This document shows positions 63,401 through 64,000 of a DNA stretch of 64,000 nucleotides, one piece after another; position 1 is the first letter of the stretch; the number at the start of each line of letters is the position of its first letter. The stretch is from assembly GCA_041191405.1 (NCBI GenBank), contig JBEEOW010000007.1, positions 74,974-138,973 of the forward strand, given 5' to 3'. Position numbers and translations under genes: made by a program. Source of the DNA: JBEEOW01 sp041191405 (lineage in GTDB: Bacteria > Bacteroidota > Bacteroidia > Cytophagales > UBA9547). The notes under the pieces were generated by a model, which was not told the origin of the DNA, searched no databases, and saw nothing but the letters and a program-made list of their open reading frames with translations.

Positions 63401-63841
63401 TTCTGATAAATCTTTACCTATTAAAGATGTAAAATTTACATCTTTACCTAACTCATTTTTTGAATTAGTTACTTTAACTATACCATTTTTATCTACAATT
63501 AACATTGCATCATAAAACACATAACTACTAACCAAGAAATCAATCAAATCTTGGGTTTGAGGTTTTATTTTACGAGATGAAATTGCAGAGATAACTTCCT
63601 GATTATAAGCAAAAACCTGAACATCACCAAATCTTTCAAAGTAGTTTCTATCTAACTTTTCAACTACTGCTCTTGCTCTACCACCAGCAACAACCGTCAA
63701 ATTTTTATTTGAAGTATTTATTGATGAAATACTAAAATATATAACATTAATAATTACAGTTACAAGTAACATGCCTATTGCTATAGTCAAAAACTTTTTG
63801 GCTATTCCAGCATTATTAAATTTATGAATTAAAGTGTTCAT
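60482..63841 (-). CDS. methyl-accepting chemotaxis protein with PAS and HAMP domains
   Basis: A 1119-residue receptor. Membrane helices near residues 16-36 and 305-330 enclose a ~270-residue periplasmic sensor of Cache type. Cytoplasmic: HAMP (about 330-385), linker, two PAS domains (about 425-540 and 545-670), a second HAMP-like segment ([29 protein letters not shown]) and the MCP signalling domain with [20 protein letters not shown]. No CheA/CheW genes are in the window. In non-flagellated Bacteroidota, such receptors can steer gliding or twitching, but that is an inference. Confidence 0.93.
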   Translation of the reverse strand: [1119 protein letters not shown]

Positions 63842-63876
63842 AATAATATAAGTTTAAATTAAAATTTATAAATAAG

Positions 63877-64000
63877 TGTCTTGTCCTGAAATAGGTTTAC
63901 ACAAAGTAAGCATAAAATGGAAGGAAGAACAAAGGTTGTATACAGTGAAGCATTCAAACATTTAGTGTGTAAAGAGCACATCGATACAGGTTCAAGTTTG
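63877..64000 (+). mobile_element. left end of an IS3-like insertion sequence (continues past the window)
   Basis: The sequence TGTCCTGAAATAGGTTTACA, typical of IS3-family ends in Bacteroidota, starts around 63882 (or 63877 if the preceding TGTCT is included). A transposase open frame follows. The right end and any target duplication are outside the window. Confidence 0.7.
63917..64000 (+). CDS. IS3-family transposase OrfA, 5' end only
   Basis: The ATG at 63917 opens a frame MEGRTKVVYSEAFKHL, continuing to the window edge (28 codons). The YSEAFK pattern is like the N-terminal helix-turn-helix part of IS3 OrfA proteins. It lies 35 bases inside the predicted IS end. The gene is partial by window truncation, so its integrity is unknown. 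Confidence 0.65.
   Translation, partial: MEGRTKVVYSEAFKHLVCKEHIDTGSSL

Overview
The window is 64 kb of AT-rich chromosome from a member of the Bacteroidota. The evidence is a subtilase with a type IX secretion-like C-terminal domain, DUF1573, DUF3857/transglutaminase and BatE-like proteins, many short signal peptides ending in a cleavage site before Gln (xxxAQ or xxxGQ), promoters that fit the phylum's TTTG / TAnnTTTG pattern, and phylum-typical short intergenic repeats. I cannot name the genus. Most of the window is ordinary core genome: about 55 credible protein genes, one tRNA (Lys-UUU) and an insertion-sequence edge at the right end.

Layout. 1-4.2 kb: truncated WD40 protein, PAP2 phosphatase, hisIE, an M23/LysM endopeptidase and trxB. 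4.2-6.5 kb: a small accessory islet on the minus strand with two cassette-like units. Each unit is built as [C repeat]-[variable gene(s)]-[A/B palindromic repeat]. One carries the broken tip of a zinc metalloprotease (HExxHxxGLxH) fused to a secreted, immunity-like protein; the other carries an orphan 141-residue protein. 6.5-11.5 kb: sirtuin, menD, aroA, DUF1573. 11.8-19.4 kb: a minus-strand cluster of an active transglutaminase protein, an inactivated paralogue and a 1237-residue Upf1-like helicase with a DUF4011-like N-terminus. 19.6-25.5 kb: glycerol-3-phosphate/phosphodiester use (glpD, glpT, glycerophosphodiesterase) with a BatE-like gene and tRNA-Lys between. 25.6-36 kb: sixA, topA, a PhoD phosphatase, a TPR protein, a beta-lactamase-like hydrolase, a subtilase and a lipoprotein. 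36-44 kb: mnmA, a TrpF-like protein without its catalytic residues, then a manganese regulator/uptake operon (mntR-A-B-C-D) whose first permease carries a DtxR-like domain. 44-50.4 kb: hisF, hisA, cell-wall-type proteins, a DCC protein, an SPFH protein and an MBL-fold hydrolase. 50.5-57 kb: a response regulator, a giant soluble PAS/GAF hybrid kinase, a 2-hydroxyacid dehydrogenase and a GreA-like protein. 57-64 kb: tag, small unknowns, prfC, a PAS-containing chemoreceptor and the start of an IS3-like element.

How it works together. Histidine synthesis genes are dispersed (hisIE at 1.5 kb, hisF/hisA at 44-45.7 kb). The mnt operon is a self-contained metal homeostasis unit with a candidate operator just upstream. 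The glp genes use a divergent arrangement to import and oxidise glycerol-3-phosphate, and the nearby lipoprotein phosphodiesterase could supply it. Intergenic space is marked by a family of degenerate 7-9 bp tandem units (variants of TCTTAAG/TCTTATG/TCTAAAA) at seven places, often arranged as long imperfect hairpins, and by several strong intrinsic terminators between convergent genes.
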